Positions 9,785 to 19,474 of a stretch of DNA of 30,498 nt are shown here, piece after piece (position 1 is the stretch's first letter; each line of letters begins with the position of its first letter). A program made the position numbers and the translations under genes. The stretch is from Isohypsibius dastychi (taxonomy: Eukaryota; Tardigrada; Eutardigrada; Parachela; Isohypsibiidae), in the NCBI GenBank assembly GCA_034696485.1, contig JAQIWT010000161.1, positions 1 through 30,498 of the forward strand, written 5' to 3'. The notes under the pieces are model-generated. The model saw nothing but the letters and a program-made list of their open reading frames with translations, had not been told where the DNA came from and did no database searches.

Positions 9785-10779
9785 AAGTGAAATGTAACGG
9801 CAAACCCATTAATTTCGGTTTTCGGGTCCTTATTTACAAGGCTCTGATGAAGCTTCAACTGCATCACTGGAAGGAAAATGAAATGACCATTTTGCAGAAC
9901 GTCATTTGGTTTCAAGCCCAGTTCCCTATTTCATCAGCCTGAAACCTCATTAGACTTGAAATACGGTTGATAATTGCTTTTTTTTCCAGTTTGATGCCAT
10001 TAATGTTCTCGTGAAGTCAACCAACACCCCGTCACTATGAGCCACACTTCAACAACAGGACAATTAGAATCGATGGCTTAACACTTTATCTTTCTGTCAC
10101 ATGAATGCGACAGTTTCGCATTCATGGGAGAGCCACCATATTTCTAGAATAAAACTTCTGCAGACTGTAAAGAGGATAATTTAGCACCATGTTTGGAATT
10201 CAAAATGGTATATCTAAACGAGAAAGTCCCTAATTCATAAATCTCACCGACCGGTATCTTCATGATCGGCGAACTTCTCGCTGTCTTCGAAACTAAAAAC
10301 AGTGATTCTGTGATGGATGTAATTAAAGGCCAGGAAACTAACCAACAAGAGACTGCAATCGAAATTCCCTCCGTAACAGCTACTTGCAATACCACAGATA
10401 CATCACGATCACCACTTTTGTGGTTCTTTGCGATTTGCTGCTCTTTTACATTTCTTTCAAGTTGAAATTACCTCAAAAATTATTTCAACTCCCTCGCACC
10501 CCCAGAGCCGACTTGGCTACCCACCAGTTTTCAAAGGCACCTCACGCAACATCCCGTTTCTAAACCAGTGGTGGGCAACAGCCAGGCTTATTCTATTGAC
10601 GGTAATTATACGTTCCATTCGCAAATTCTCCTTACACAAGACAGGAGTTATGATGTTCTTGTACTGAACATTTTTTGATGAATTGTATAACATGCAGATG
10701 AATAAGAATAAAACACGAGTGAAGATTTAAAATCTGCATCCAAAGTGAATGTTGTTTGATCCCCTATTTTGGGAAGCCG
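9785..10779. other. Short ORFs without motifs
   Basis: Open stretches at about 9771-9942 (MWNRVKVKCNGKPINFGFRV) and 10262-10465 (VMDVIKGQETNQQETAIEIP) look mildly protein-like but carry no recognised domain. CAGTGGTGGGCAAC at 10566-10579 resembles a hAT terminus without a visible partner. Confidence 0.3.
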
Positions 10780-10937
10780 GTATTCAGCAACATTCCGCTC
10801 GAAAAAAGTTGGCTTGCTTTCCAGTGATATGTTTTCCGCAGTGTGAAAGGGGTTATTTGTATTCAGCAACTTTCCGCTTGGAACAATTCGACTTGCTATC
10901 TAGTGATATGTTTTCCGCAAAGTGAAAAGGGCTACTT
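10780..10937. repeat. Imperfect tandem duplication, two 79-bp units
   Basis: The units at 10780-10858 and 10859-10937 both begin GTATTCAGCAAC and share AGTGATATGTTTTCCGCA and GTGAAA. The 79-bp unit length is not a multiple of three. Read on the minus strand, both units give related peptides (AENISLESK and AENISLDSK), in frames that differ by one base. Confidence 0.7.
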
Positions 10938-11488
10938 GTATGACTTTCTGGATTGAGATTGAACTTATCAAGCAGTCTATCACAAAAATATTCATCGTTT
11001 TGCCCCGTTGTGCATGAATTGATCTCGGTATCTGCTTCAGAAAATGTTTTTCCAAAACTTTCTTCTTCGATCAATGTCGCACCCAATATAATCTGCAGAG
11101 CTCGCAAGCGAACATTACATGGAGTGATCTGTCACGACAAATGGATTCATTTGAAAACGTCAGTGCCGTTAGAAGTGAACGGCTTTTTGATTAAGATAAA
11201 ATGCAGAAAGCACCACAAAAGGAAATCTTTCCTACGGTCGCAGAAGCAACAGAGCGTTCGCAGAATGGAGGACACGTTTTTTATGAACTGCAAGGTCCAA
11301 TCGGCCTTCATTCAGTTAACAACTCTGTTTCAGATGTGACTTAATTTGGATGAATTGAGTTTAATCTGTGATTGTTGGATTTATCGGCTAGAAATTCCAT
11401 ACATTCAAGATTCTTCTGCCGATCAGGAAAGCGATTCTATGTTTTCCAGAGGCTTTTTTTAAGTTAACTCCAAATTTCGCCGCTGGAT
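10938..11488. other. Overlapping ORFs of unknown value
   Basis: A plus-strand ORF of 128 codons (10953-11339, basic: KCRKHHKRKSFLRSQKQQ) overlaps a minus-strand ORF of 84 codons (10853-11107, acidic). Neither has a recognised domain, and I cannot tell which, if either, is real. Confidence 0.25.
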
Positions 11489-12480
11489 TTGCGTAATGTG
11501 ACCCGCGTGAAGTTGAGCCAGTCAGTGTTGCACGGAAGCGTCATTGTCGAACCCGGGGAAACTCTGGAAGAAAACGAAACCAACAATACAGCGATGCACG
11601 CTCCTTCTGAGGTAATGAAGCGTCAACGGAACGACAGTACAGGTAAGAATTGTGAGGGTTCTGATAGCAGTAGCTAGGGTGTGGAAATTGTGGATTCACT
11701 TAAAGGAGTAAGAGATTTACTGATATCGCATCCTTTTGCCATTCCGAGAGCTGATCAGACGGGTGATTACGACTCGAAAAACCCCATTTCGAAAATGAAC
11801 CGGCGCAGAGATGAATGCATCCGTGTTCGTGGAGATCTCACCGCCAGCACCAGCAGAAATTCCCCTCATATCTTTGATGGACCCACATGGATCGCAGATA
11901 TCATTCATGCCAAACGTCGGAGCCATTTGCCCATGGTAAATGGTGCAGACCAAATGGAATATTTTGTCCAGTGGGCGAATAGCCAAATGTGAGTTAAGGT
12001 TGTGAGAGTCTCTTTGTTATGTCGTCTGACCACAAATGTCGCCCATTGTATGGAATCACCAGGAGATGTGCCATATGTTCGGTTGGTATGTGTGTTCCTT
12101 TATATTAGGGTGGATGGTCAGTGGATCTCGCACGAGTTCCTTTTCGATGAGACCGTGGCCCAGAAAATCAACGATGATACTCCACATCTTCAATCCAGCT
12201 CAGGCGAAGAGGATACCAGTTCAGATTCTGATAGGGAAGGTGACAGTTTAGAATGATGATTTATGTAACCATTCCTATTGCAATCGCCATAGAGTTTTAT
12301 ACGGGTATTTAATTCACAGCTGCTTGTGGCGATAATGATGTAGAAGGGCATGAGTGTGTTCAGATTGAACGCGCTGGAAAACTTTCACCGATGGAGGGCA
12401 TTGCCGCGCCAGTTAAGAGAGCTATCCCGTCCCGTTGTGTCAAGAATCTGAATTCGACGGGAAGGAAGCAGACTCAATAA
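11489..12480 (+). CDS. Split divergent chromodomain protein, at least three exons
   Basis: Exon 11678-11988 contains GPTWIADIIHAKRRSH and MEYFVQWANSQ, which fit the start and middle of a chromodomain (W-I-x-x-I, then Y-x-V-x-W). A GTGAGT donor at 11989 and an acceptor at 12107-12108 join it, in phase, to exon 12109-12239, where DGQWISHEFLFDETVAQKIN supplies the W-x-S/P and C-terminal helix. That exon ends in a serine/acidic tail (SSSGEEDTSSDSD) and joins in phase (donor 12240) to exon 12320-12480, ending KNLNSTGRKQTQ-stop. An upstream open stretch at 11489-11642 with a GTAAGA donor may be an earlier exon, but its phase does not match. Chromodomains usually bind methylated histone tails; a role here is inference. 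This part has no in-frame stop and may be intact or the first half of the broken gene that follows. Confidence 0.5.
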
Positions 12481-12669
12481 ATGGTATTTGGCGGTTGATT
12501 AAGTTACCTTGTCTCAATAAGGATTCTGAATTTGATCACGCGATAATGCAAAGTAAGCTGGTCGCAAATTTAGTATTATACGAAATCTGCTACAGATCTT
12601 AGTATGAGAAGCGAAGGTCTATAGTTGTTTGAGATGACGGTATAATACTATTCGTGTTTGTTCATTTAG

Positions 12670-13394
12670 AAAGTGTTCACGATGATGATCAGGCTACCAT
12701 ACGTCAATGCCGGTCTTCCAGTGGTAAACTCATCCGCGAACCCAACACGTTTCGCGCTTTGCCGAAGAAAATTGCATCTAAACCTGCCACGAAAGCTGAA
12801 TCAAAGAAGGCGGTTGAAGGTCATCATAGTAAGTGGGGATGTTTATTCTAGTGTTATCAGAGATATCCAGAACGGAATCCATTTGGTTTTGAGTTTACTT
12901 TCGGCCCATAGATGTGCTCCGTCATTTCAGAACGCTTTGGTTGTGGCTCGGCTGGTGTAGTTAATGGAGAGGAAGCATGGTTGATTGAGGAAATTTGAAG
13001 AGTCCACAAGAAAGGACGGAGGAAGAATTACTTGGTGAAATGGGACGGTTTTGATGCCGAAGAGAATACATGGGAGCCGACAAGGTCTTTGGTTCACTCG
13101 CGGGATCGCATCAAAGCTTTCTTGGACACTTATGGGTATGTTTACACTTCTGGTGGATCTCCATTATTTGAATTCTATGCAGAGTTTGAATGGTGTATTT
13201 GATCGAGTTTTTTAGTTCCCGCAACGAATCCATTGTTTTCGTTATTGATAATTTTGGTTTAGCCCCTTGAATTGTCACACAGCGTGAGTCAGGTCTGTTT
13301 TGTTTGTAGTGAACCATCCGAGACAACTCGAATGGTTTTCTCGCCGCGTGGTGAAAAGTGGAACGCGGATCATCCTGACGCTGTTCGTCCATGA
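12670..13394 (+). pseudogene. HP1-like chromodomain gene piece with one TGA
   Basis: Three exons splice in phase: 12670-12828 (basic linker, ALPKKIASKPATKAESKK), 12931-13135 and 13310-13394 (TRMVFSPRGEKWNADHP, stop TGA 13392-13394). Introns are 102 and 174 bp. The middle exon holds a near-canonical chromodomain: EEAWLIEEI, then after a TGA at 12996-12998, RVHKKGRRKNYLVKWDGF and EENTWEP, ending RIKAFLDTYG. The aromatic cage positions (W/Y-x-V, W, W-E-P) are present. The stop falls in the first strand of the domain, so the protein is interrupted while everything around it is preserved. It may be the second half of a tandem-chromodomain gene starting at 11.7 kb; the TAA at 12478-12480 would then be a second break. 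Confidence 0.6.
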
Positions 13395-13965
13395 AACGGA
13401 TATCGTTTCAGTGTTTTATGGCTTATGGGTATATGATCGACCTATAACAGCATTTCTTGATGTAGTTGGCGAATGGATTCGATGTATTATCTTTGTTATG
13501 CCAGGTATGGTAATCTCTGTCTACTAAATGTAGTTATGTTGTTATGACGTTATGTTGAAGTTATGTTTTACCCTCTCTGTTGCTTGTTCCGAGTCATTCG
13601 GTTATTGTTAAGTTGAGAGAATCTTGGTAGACCATCAGCCTCGATTTTCTGTTGGAGATAAATAATGCAAATCACATGCCTCGTTCGGTGCGGATGAGTT
13701 TATTCTCAAGAACGCCTCGTGGAATTGCGTTATGCTAACTGGCATGACCGTTTTAGGGAAAACGCGGTTGGTGTGCCTCTACGCAGGATAGGTTGCCTTA
13801 TTATGCTAAGTGTAATTTGGAGCCAGTAAATAGCCCGTTAGGTATATGGTTATGTAATTAGCGATACATATTCCCGAATCAGGAACTCGGTGCATTACTG
13901 AATGTAGTGCAGTGCGTCGATTCGGTTCGCGAATTTGGTGGGTTTGCGTGTCAGGGCAAGTCCGG
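13395..13965. other. No clear gene
   Basis: The interval between the chromodomain exons and the helicase fragment shows no exon I can defend. It may hold heavily decayed upstream helicase sequence. Confidence 0.35.
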
Positions 13966-15392
13966 ACTCTGTATAACTGGAGGATCCATTCGTGACCCAT
14001 TAGGCTTCTGGAGCTCATGATATTTCCGCTCCTGTGCATAAATGAGATCCCCTCACCCCTGAGGTTCCAAGCGATATTTATCGAATATCCAGGTGTCTGG
14101 ATGATCTTTCGTCTTCGGGGTTCTCGCTCTGATCAAAGAACCCATGACGAGGCTTGAACACAACAACTCTTGATTGGGATTGCAAACTAGTTTGTCCTCA
14201 ACTAGTGTGTCCCTACTGAGCACGAGAGTCGGTGGATTGGGGGTCAACCTATCTGCAATTGATACTGTATGTATTGTGTTTTTTTTTTTCAACCAGAAGT
14301 TCGCCAATATTATATTGTGTTTTAGGTGGTTTTTTTTGTCAGCGACTGGAATCCAACTGTTGATCAACAGGCTTTGGATCGCGCTCACAGACTTGGTCAG
14401 ACTGAGCAGGTGATGCGTGGTCTACCGTCTCATCTATCAAAATACGGTGGAATAACGTATTCTTGAACGAGCTCAAGAGAAAAGCGATGCACTTACCTGG
14501 CCACAATTGCCGGGTTTACATGATTAGTGTTGTGTTGTGCTTTAGATTCAGAGAGTGGTTATCAGTGGGAGTGATTATCGCCCTGATACTTTGAAACCGA
14601 CTGAAGTGGTTTCACTTCTCTTGGATGACGATGAAACAAAGAACCAACCGACGTGAGAATCGTTGTTAATGGTTCTAATGCAGAATTGTGTGTCTGACGT
14701 TGTTGATTCAGTTCGTTGTATAGGAAGGGGAAGCTACGCAGAAGGTAGATGCACTGAAGACTCTGAGACCTTCAAGAGAGCCTGATCCGGTCTGTTTTGA
14801 TGACCGCCGGAGTTTGGTTAGATTTATGGTCACATTGTCAAACCTATTTTATCTATCCTTCAACGGTGCCGCCCAATCATAAAAGAAGAATCCCGTGGCC
14901 GAAGTACCGGCTATGTCATCTAATGCTCCACCGTCAAAGAAGAAAGCGCTGGCGAAGAAAACTTCCCTCCCGGCTGTGGGTATCTCTACTGAAGCTTCCC
15001 TAATGGAAGCAGAAACTTTATCGTCGATCCCATCTATTGTTGTTGTTGCTGCCAGTCTGGTGACTAGTAAGTGAATATGGCGTCATGGTCCGGGCGGCTC
15101 CTCGGTGAATTATGAACTCTTTTCTGTTGGTGTTGTGCCAGCGTTATCTTCGAAGAAGAAACAAAAACCAGTTGCTCAGAATTCTATGCCATCAGGACAA
15201 GCTCTGTTGAGTTCAGTTCTTAAAATTCGAGAGACTGTGCCAACTTTGATAGAAAAAACTTCGTTGCAAACTCCAGCTTCAAATTCGGTTGGGGAGAGGA
15301 AGCGTGAACGACCACAGTCACCTTCAATGAGTACTGCTGGACTGCCCGAAACTCGACTCGTCCTCTACATACTCGTGCAGAACCAGTCATGA
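13966..15392 (+). pseudogene. INO80: INO80-type SNF2 helicase, C-terminal part, decayed
   Basis: INO80 is the ATPase of the INO80 nucleosome-remodelling complex in the nucleus. Helicase motif V appears as LLSTRVGGLGVNLSAIDT, ending at a GTATGT donor (14267). The exon from 14326 gives [20 protein letters not shown] (motif VI region). After a one-base shift near 14413-14419 comes [11 protein letters not shown], a TAA at 14453-14455, then [12 protein letters not shown]. The exon 14546-14652 reads VVISGSDYRPDTLKPTEVVS and LLLDDDE, which is specific to INO80 among SNF2 proteins. Weaker upstream pieces (WMIFRLRGSRSDQRTHDEA at about 14090) match the motif IV area. Downstream exons at about 14880-15067 and 15142-15392 are lysine/serine-rich (PPSKKKALAKKTS), as in INO80 tails. 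The N-terminal helicase half is not visible. Introns are kept, so this is a duplicated gene copy that decayed, not a processed one, unless the stops are sequence errors. Confidence 0.75.
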
Positions 15393-15812
15393 CTTAGGTG
15401 TTCCGCCTATTCCACGATCCTTTTCCGGAAGATGATCCTTCTCCACCGGAAATCCGTTGCAGACGGCGACTACTTCCATGCTACGGCTGCTTACGACGAA
15501 AACGAATCGAACTGATACCCTGGGATTTCTAAACAACCGATGTCAAAGGACTTTCTTGCCGTCCGATTACGCCACATTATTACCATCGGGAATTTCAACA
15601 ATCAACTGCAGCCACGTTTCTCATCCTGCAATTCATTCAGCAAACGTATATTATTTTGTTTTTGAACAGCAATGCTGATTCAGTGAATTGATTTCTGTGA
15701 CTCGAAATCCAATACAATACAATATAAAATTCAATGCAATACACGAATCATCTGGCTGGTCAGGCTGCATTCAGATGGTCAGACTGCCGAATTTCTCGGA
15801 TCAGACATAGAA
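15393..15812. other. No clear gene
   Basis: A 73-codon ORF at 15457-15678 has no motif. A repeated AATACAATACAAT stretch lies at 15708-15742. Confidence 0.35.
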
Positions 15813-16031
15813 ATGAAATTTTGTCAAAGGCTCCGCAGACGTGGACATCGGGGACCACTCGTTAATTTCCATAACCTCAGCGCTTATGATGGTAACTTCA
15901 TACAACAGCATCTTCAGGGAAATGATATCAATCCAACTTCGATATCGCAGATGGAACCTACTTTGCAAAAAACAACGGATAGAATCTCGCTACCTCATCT
16001 TTCGATTATCTATGCTCCACGCAGCGTTTGA
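15813..16031 (+). pseudogene. Fragment of protein-primed family-B DNA polymerase
   Basis: The frame reads RGPLVNFHNLSAYDGNFIQQ near its middle. The H-N-L-S-x-Y-D pattern followed by a hydrophobic helix is the exonuclease II (Exo II) signature of protein-primed DNA polymerase B, found in Polinton/Maverick elements, some animal DNA viruses and linear plasmids. The frame ends in a TGA about 45 residues later and I find no Exo III, palm or YxDTD motif nearby. It is therefore a short remnant of a self-replicating element. Source (Maverick or an integrated virus) cannot be decided from this piece. Confidence 0.45.
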
Positions 16032-16266
16032 GAGTTTTGACGCGTCTGAAAGACGATTCTCTTTTTTTTTCGCGAGGACATAAAAAATATCCTTATTGCG
16101 GTACAATACCAGGTCAAGAGTTTTCCGCCGTGCGAGGAACGAATAAGAAAGAACCATCTGATTTTAAATGCTGATACAAGTCTCACAGGAATGGAGGATT
16201 GAATTTGGGGAAAGCAATTATCAAACATTGTGAACAGGACGCAGCAGTGCAATCGCTGTGTTCGCC

Positions 16267-17039
16267 TCAAGCATTTACCAACCGTTCGAATTTGGTCCAC
16301 TCACTGATCGTGCGAGGATCAGATGGTTTGTCAAAATCAAAATTTCCTCGACATTCCAGAAATTTCGGAACAGTGCATCCAATTTTTCGAGAGAGCTGAA
16401 ATTTCCTGTTTTGCGTCACCGTATCCGGAACATAACGATTCTTACACTTTGTAGAAAACGTTCGAGAAAAACGATAAATCGTGACTGTCCACACCCTGAT
16501 TGAAATAGTACATTCACAGGAGTTTACACCACTCACGAACTTTCTCAGACAAGAGAGAAGATTTACAAAATCATCGAAATTTTTGAAGTTTGACATTCCC
16601 TCATGAAGTCTAACGTCTCTTCCACCAAATGTCAAAGCTTCTGATTCAGGATGCCGCGAGATTGTCAATCAACAAAAATACTGTCTAATTTTTGTAAACG
16701 AACAATGACTCTGCTTGGTACTTCGGGTACAATTGAGGAAGCGCTCATTCTTGCTGCTGCTTCAGTTTCAGACTTTGAATCCCTGGAGTTTCCACTATCC
16801 GGCTCCGATCTAGATTTTTCGAAGCCATGATTCAACATTCCATTCAACAAGGGCCACTTAATACGAAAAATTCCGTCTAAAGTTGGGGAACGATTAACTC
16901 TTGCCAAGCGAACACGATTCAATGGTTTGTTAAAATAGATCTGCGAGTCACTTGGGCGAAATTCCACTCCTCTGGTGAGAATCAAATTCACACATGTGCC
17001 TCGGGTGGCGAAATCAAGATAAATCGCAGGTCGTGTCAT
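16267..17039 (-). mobile_element. Minus-strand ORFs of a probable LTR element
   Basis: Two long minus-strand frames abut with a 4-base overlap: 17039-16665 (124 codons, MTRPAIYLDFATRGTCVNLI) and 16668-16267 (133 codons, containing GRDVRLHEGMSNFKNFDDF). They lie just downstream, on the same strand, of a primer-binding site and LTR edge at 17316-17334, which is where a gag frame is expected. The first frame has a polar SRDSKSETEAAARMSAS stretch. I recognise no zinc knuckle, so gag identity is positional inference. Confidence 0.35.
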
Positions 17040-17315
17040 TCAAATTCAAACAAAGAATAATTACAAACGAATTCATTCGTAATGCTCTCGAAATATGCCA
17101 ATGCTGATTATGAAAATTTCAGTCACAAAAATCGTAAGATCCAGGAAATCCTTTCTGCTAACAAAAATCAAAGTCAAATGTGAATCGAATAATTCCTTCA
17201 ACAGAAATCAAAATCAGTTGGTCACTTAACTTCCTCAAACCTTAATGTCAATATCAGGCGGTACCCACCACCTCCAGAAATTAAACCTCAGCATACAGAA
17301 TAAGAGTGTGAAATC

Positions 17316-17333
17316 AATTTCCGTGGGGCGCCA
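17316..17333 (-). promoter_or_regulatory. LTR-element primer-binding site
   Basis: The minus strand reads TGGCGCCCCACGGAAATT right after a sequence ending TGACA. TGGCGCC followed by a C/A-rich tail is the usual tRNA-primed start site of Gypsy-like elements, and TGACA is a usual LTR 3' terminus. Together they mark a 5' LTR edge facing lower coordinates. Confidence 0.5.
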
Positions 17334-17560
17334 TGTCAGATGGTCCCGGCAGTTCCTTTTATCGAATAAATGTACACTCAAACTTCCGTCGGGTGGCCCA
17401 GGGCCCGAGTCTCTCTTCTCACGAAGTCGTTCATTCACGGAAGAATGAGTAAAGTACTCGAAAGATGATTTATTTAACAAAACAAATGTGGAAAAAGCGC
17501 TCATTTTTGATTCTTGCCCTGATAATTATGAGGATAGCTGTGTGAGAGCTCTCAATCGGT
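17334..17560 (-). repeat. Probable partial LTR
   Basis: This is the sequence on the LTR side of the primer-binding site; its minus-strand 3' end is TGACA, and AATAAA occurs on the minus strand near 17470. The outer LTR limit is not visible, probably because the plus-strand Gypsy remnant truncates it. I did not find a second LTR copy in the window. Confidence 0.35.
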
Positions 17561-19474
17561 GTGAATTCAATTAAAATTAGCTGATTGTTGCTCAAGTGAA
17601 CGATTTCTTGCACCTCTGCGATGAGGTTGACAACACAATGTCTGACAAAGAAAAAATCAGGTTTTTCACCAAGGTTTGCGAGATGAGATGCTAATCAGAG
17701 TTGAAACTTTGCGACCGAAAACATCTGATGAATTGTTGGAATGCTGTAATCTTGTTGTTGACTTCGAGCGTAAATCAAATCAATCTTTTCGTGCGAATAA
17801 CAATTCTGGCTCAAGCACCACTTTTTCGGAGAATCATTTTTGGTACAACCGCTTTCACTCTCGCGGCAGTTCTCAAAAAGGCCGATTCAAGAGTGATCGA
17901 AATCATAACAACTAGAACCGTTATGATCTTCCTGACATCGTGGTTTATACCAGATCAATACCAATAATTGCTCAAGTCATAATTCTGAACGAGACAATGA
18001 AAATTACCAGCCTTCTTATTGTTTTTGAAATCAAGGTGGAGGTGAATCTATGTCTGATCGTAACCAAGCCCCGGTTTCTGCACGGAACTGACGTCGTCGA
18101 AAAATCTGCAATAGAAACCACTGGGCGATGAGGGTTTTGACCACCAGACTCTTGGACCTGAAAATCGTGCTAAGGAAGAGAATCGTAAAAGCTCTTGTTC
18201 TTCGGAAAACGCAAAACACAGTTTCCCGTAAATGCACTCCGCAATGTCCCATATTTCCATCGCACAGTGCATCGAATCAGTACGAGAATCACATCTGCAC
18301 CAGATTCGATCCGTCTGATTAATGCAAAAGTAGAACATTAGGTAATCTCTGCCCTGGTTGACACGGGCGCAGGTCTCTCTATCATTTCGTTGGACTTTGT
18401 GTATCATTACTGTTATGCATCACTTGATCATTATCGTGACATTTTTCCAGCCGCAATTATCACATGCATGTTGACACTTGCACTGCACAGCTTTTCTGCC
18501 AGCCACCTTACCGCATGTCACTGCCTGAGAAGGAACAGATTGAAGCTCACGTAAAAGAACTTTTAGAACAGAAAGTAATTGTTCCGAGTAATAGCCCCTG
18601 GGGGAGCTCAATGGTTTTAGCTACAGAGAAAAATGGCAAATCACGCATGTGTGTGAAGTTCATGAAGCTCAACACCCTTACCAAGCAAGACGGTTACTCG
18701 TTACCTCAAGTCTAAGATGCATTAGACCACCTTTGATGGTTTGATTGGGTAACGATTCTTGATTTGAAAGCTGGTTACCATCAAATGGCGCTGGACGAAG
18801 AATCGAGGCCAAAACTTGCTGATGGACAATTATACAATCACGAGACCGCACCTTTAGGATTTGGTAATGCTTCAGCTTGCTTCCAACGTTTGATTAACGT
18901 GACATTGTCGGAATTACTCTGGATCTGTTGTCTTGCTTACATTGACAACATTTCAATTCTTAGGAGAAGGCGTCTTCGCAAAGCATTTGAGCACCCTCGA
19001 TAAAGCTAATCTAGTTTTGAACCCTGAGAAATGTTCTCTTGCAAGAAAACGAATGAAAAGTTTGTGGTTTGTCGTATGTCTCCAGGTATTGAGCCCGATC
19101 CGGACAAAATTGCCGCGATCGTGAATTTCCGCAGGCCGATAACAGTTTAAGACGTGAAAAGATTTTTGGGGAAATGTTTATATTACCGACACATATAAAA
19201 CCTGTCGGTCATCGCAGAACCACTTCATATTCTAGAACGGAGTGACGTTAAATGGGTTTGGTCAGAGAAACAGGAATCAGCTTTTCAGCCACTCATAAGT
19301 TTGTAATTAACGCCGCCTTAATTAGCCCATTACAACCCAAATCTGGAGACTGATCCGTTCAGTGATGCATGCAATACAGGTCTCGGGGCGATTATCGAGC
19401 AGAAACATACGGAAGGTAGCCGCGTTGTCTGTTACGCTAGCCGTACTGAATTCCGCTGAAAAAAATTAGAAATA
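17560..19474 (+). mobile_element. Gypsy-type gag-pol remnant
   Basis: Read in order: a gag C-terminus (RVETLRPKTSDELLECCNLV, 17700-17770); a retropepsin with VISALVDTGAGLSIIS (DTGA codons 18360-18371); reverse transcriptase from MSLPEKEQIEAHVKELL through SPWGSSMVLATEKNGKSRM, LDLKAGYHQMALDEESRP and APLGFGNASACFQR; the tail EKCSLARKRMK and DVKRFLGKCLYYR; and an RNase H start DACNTGLGAIIEQ with VVCYASRTEF (19364-19450). The catalytic YxDD box reads YIDN (18938-18949), so even a restored frame would lack one metal ligand. Multiple stops (for example at 18713 and the TAG before VISALV) and frameshifts break it. Integrase and 3' LTR are missing: the element ends against the minus-strand receptor gene. 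Confidence 0.85.

Noticed and set aside
10566-10579. hAT-like terminus CAGTGGTGGGCAAC
   Set aside because: No inverse partner and no 8-bp target duplication nearby.
14053-14388. 111-codon minus-strand ORF
   Set aside because: It is the antisense shadow of INO80 helicase exons.
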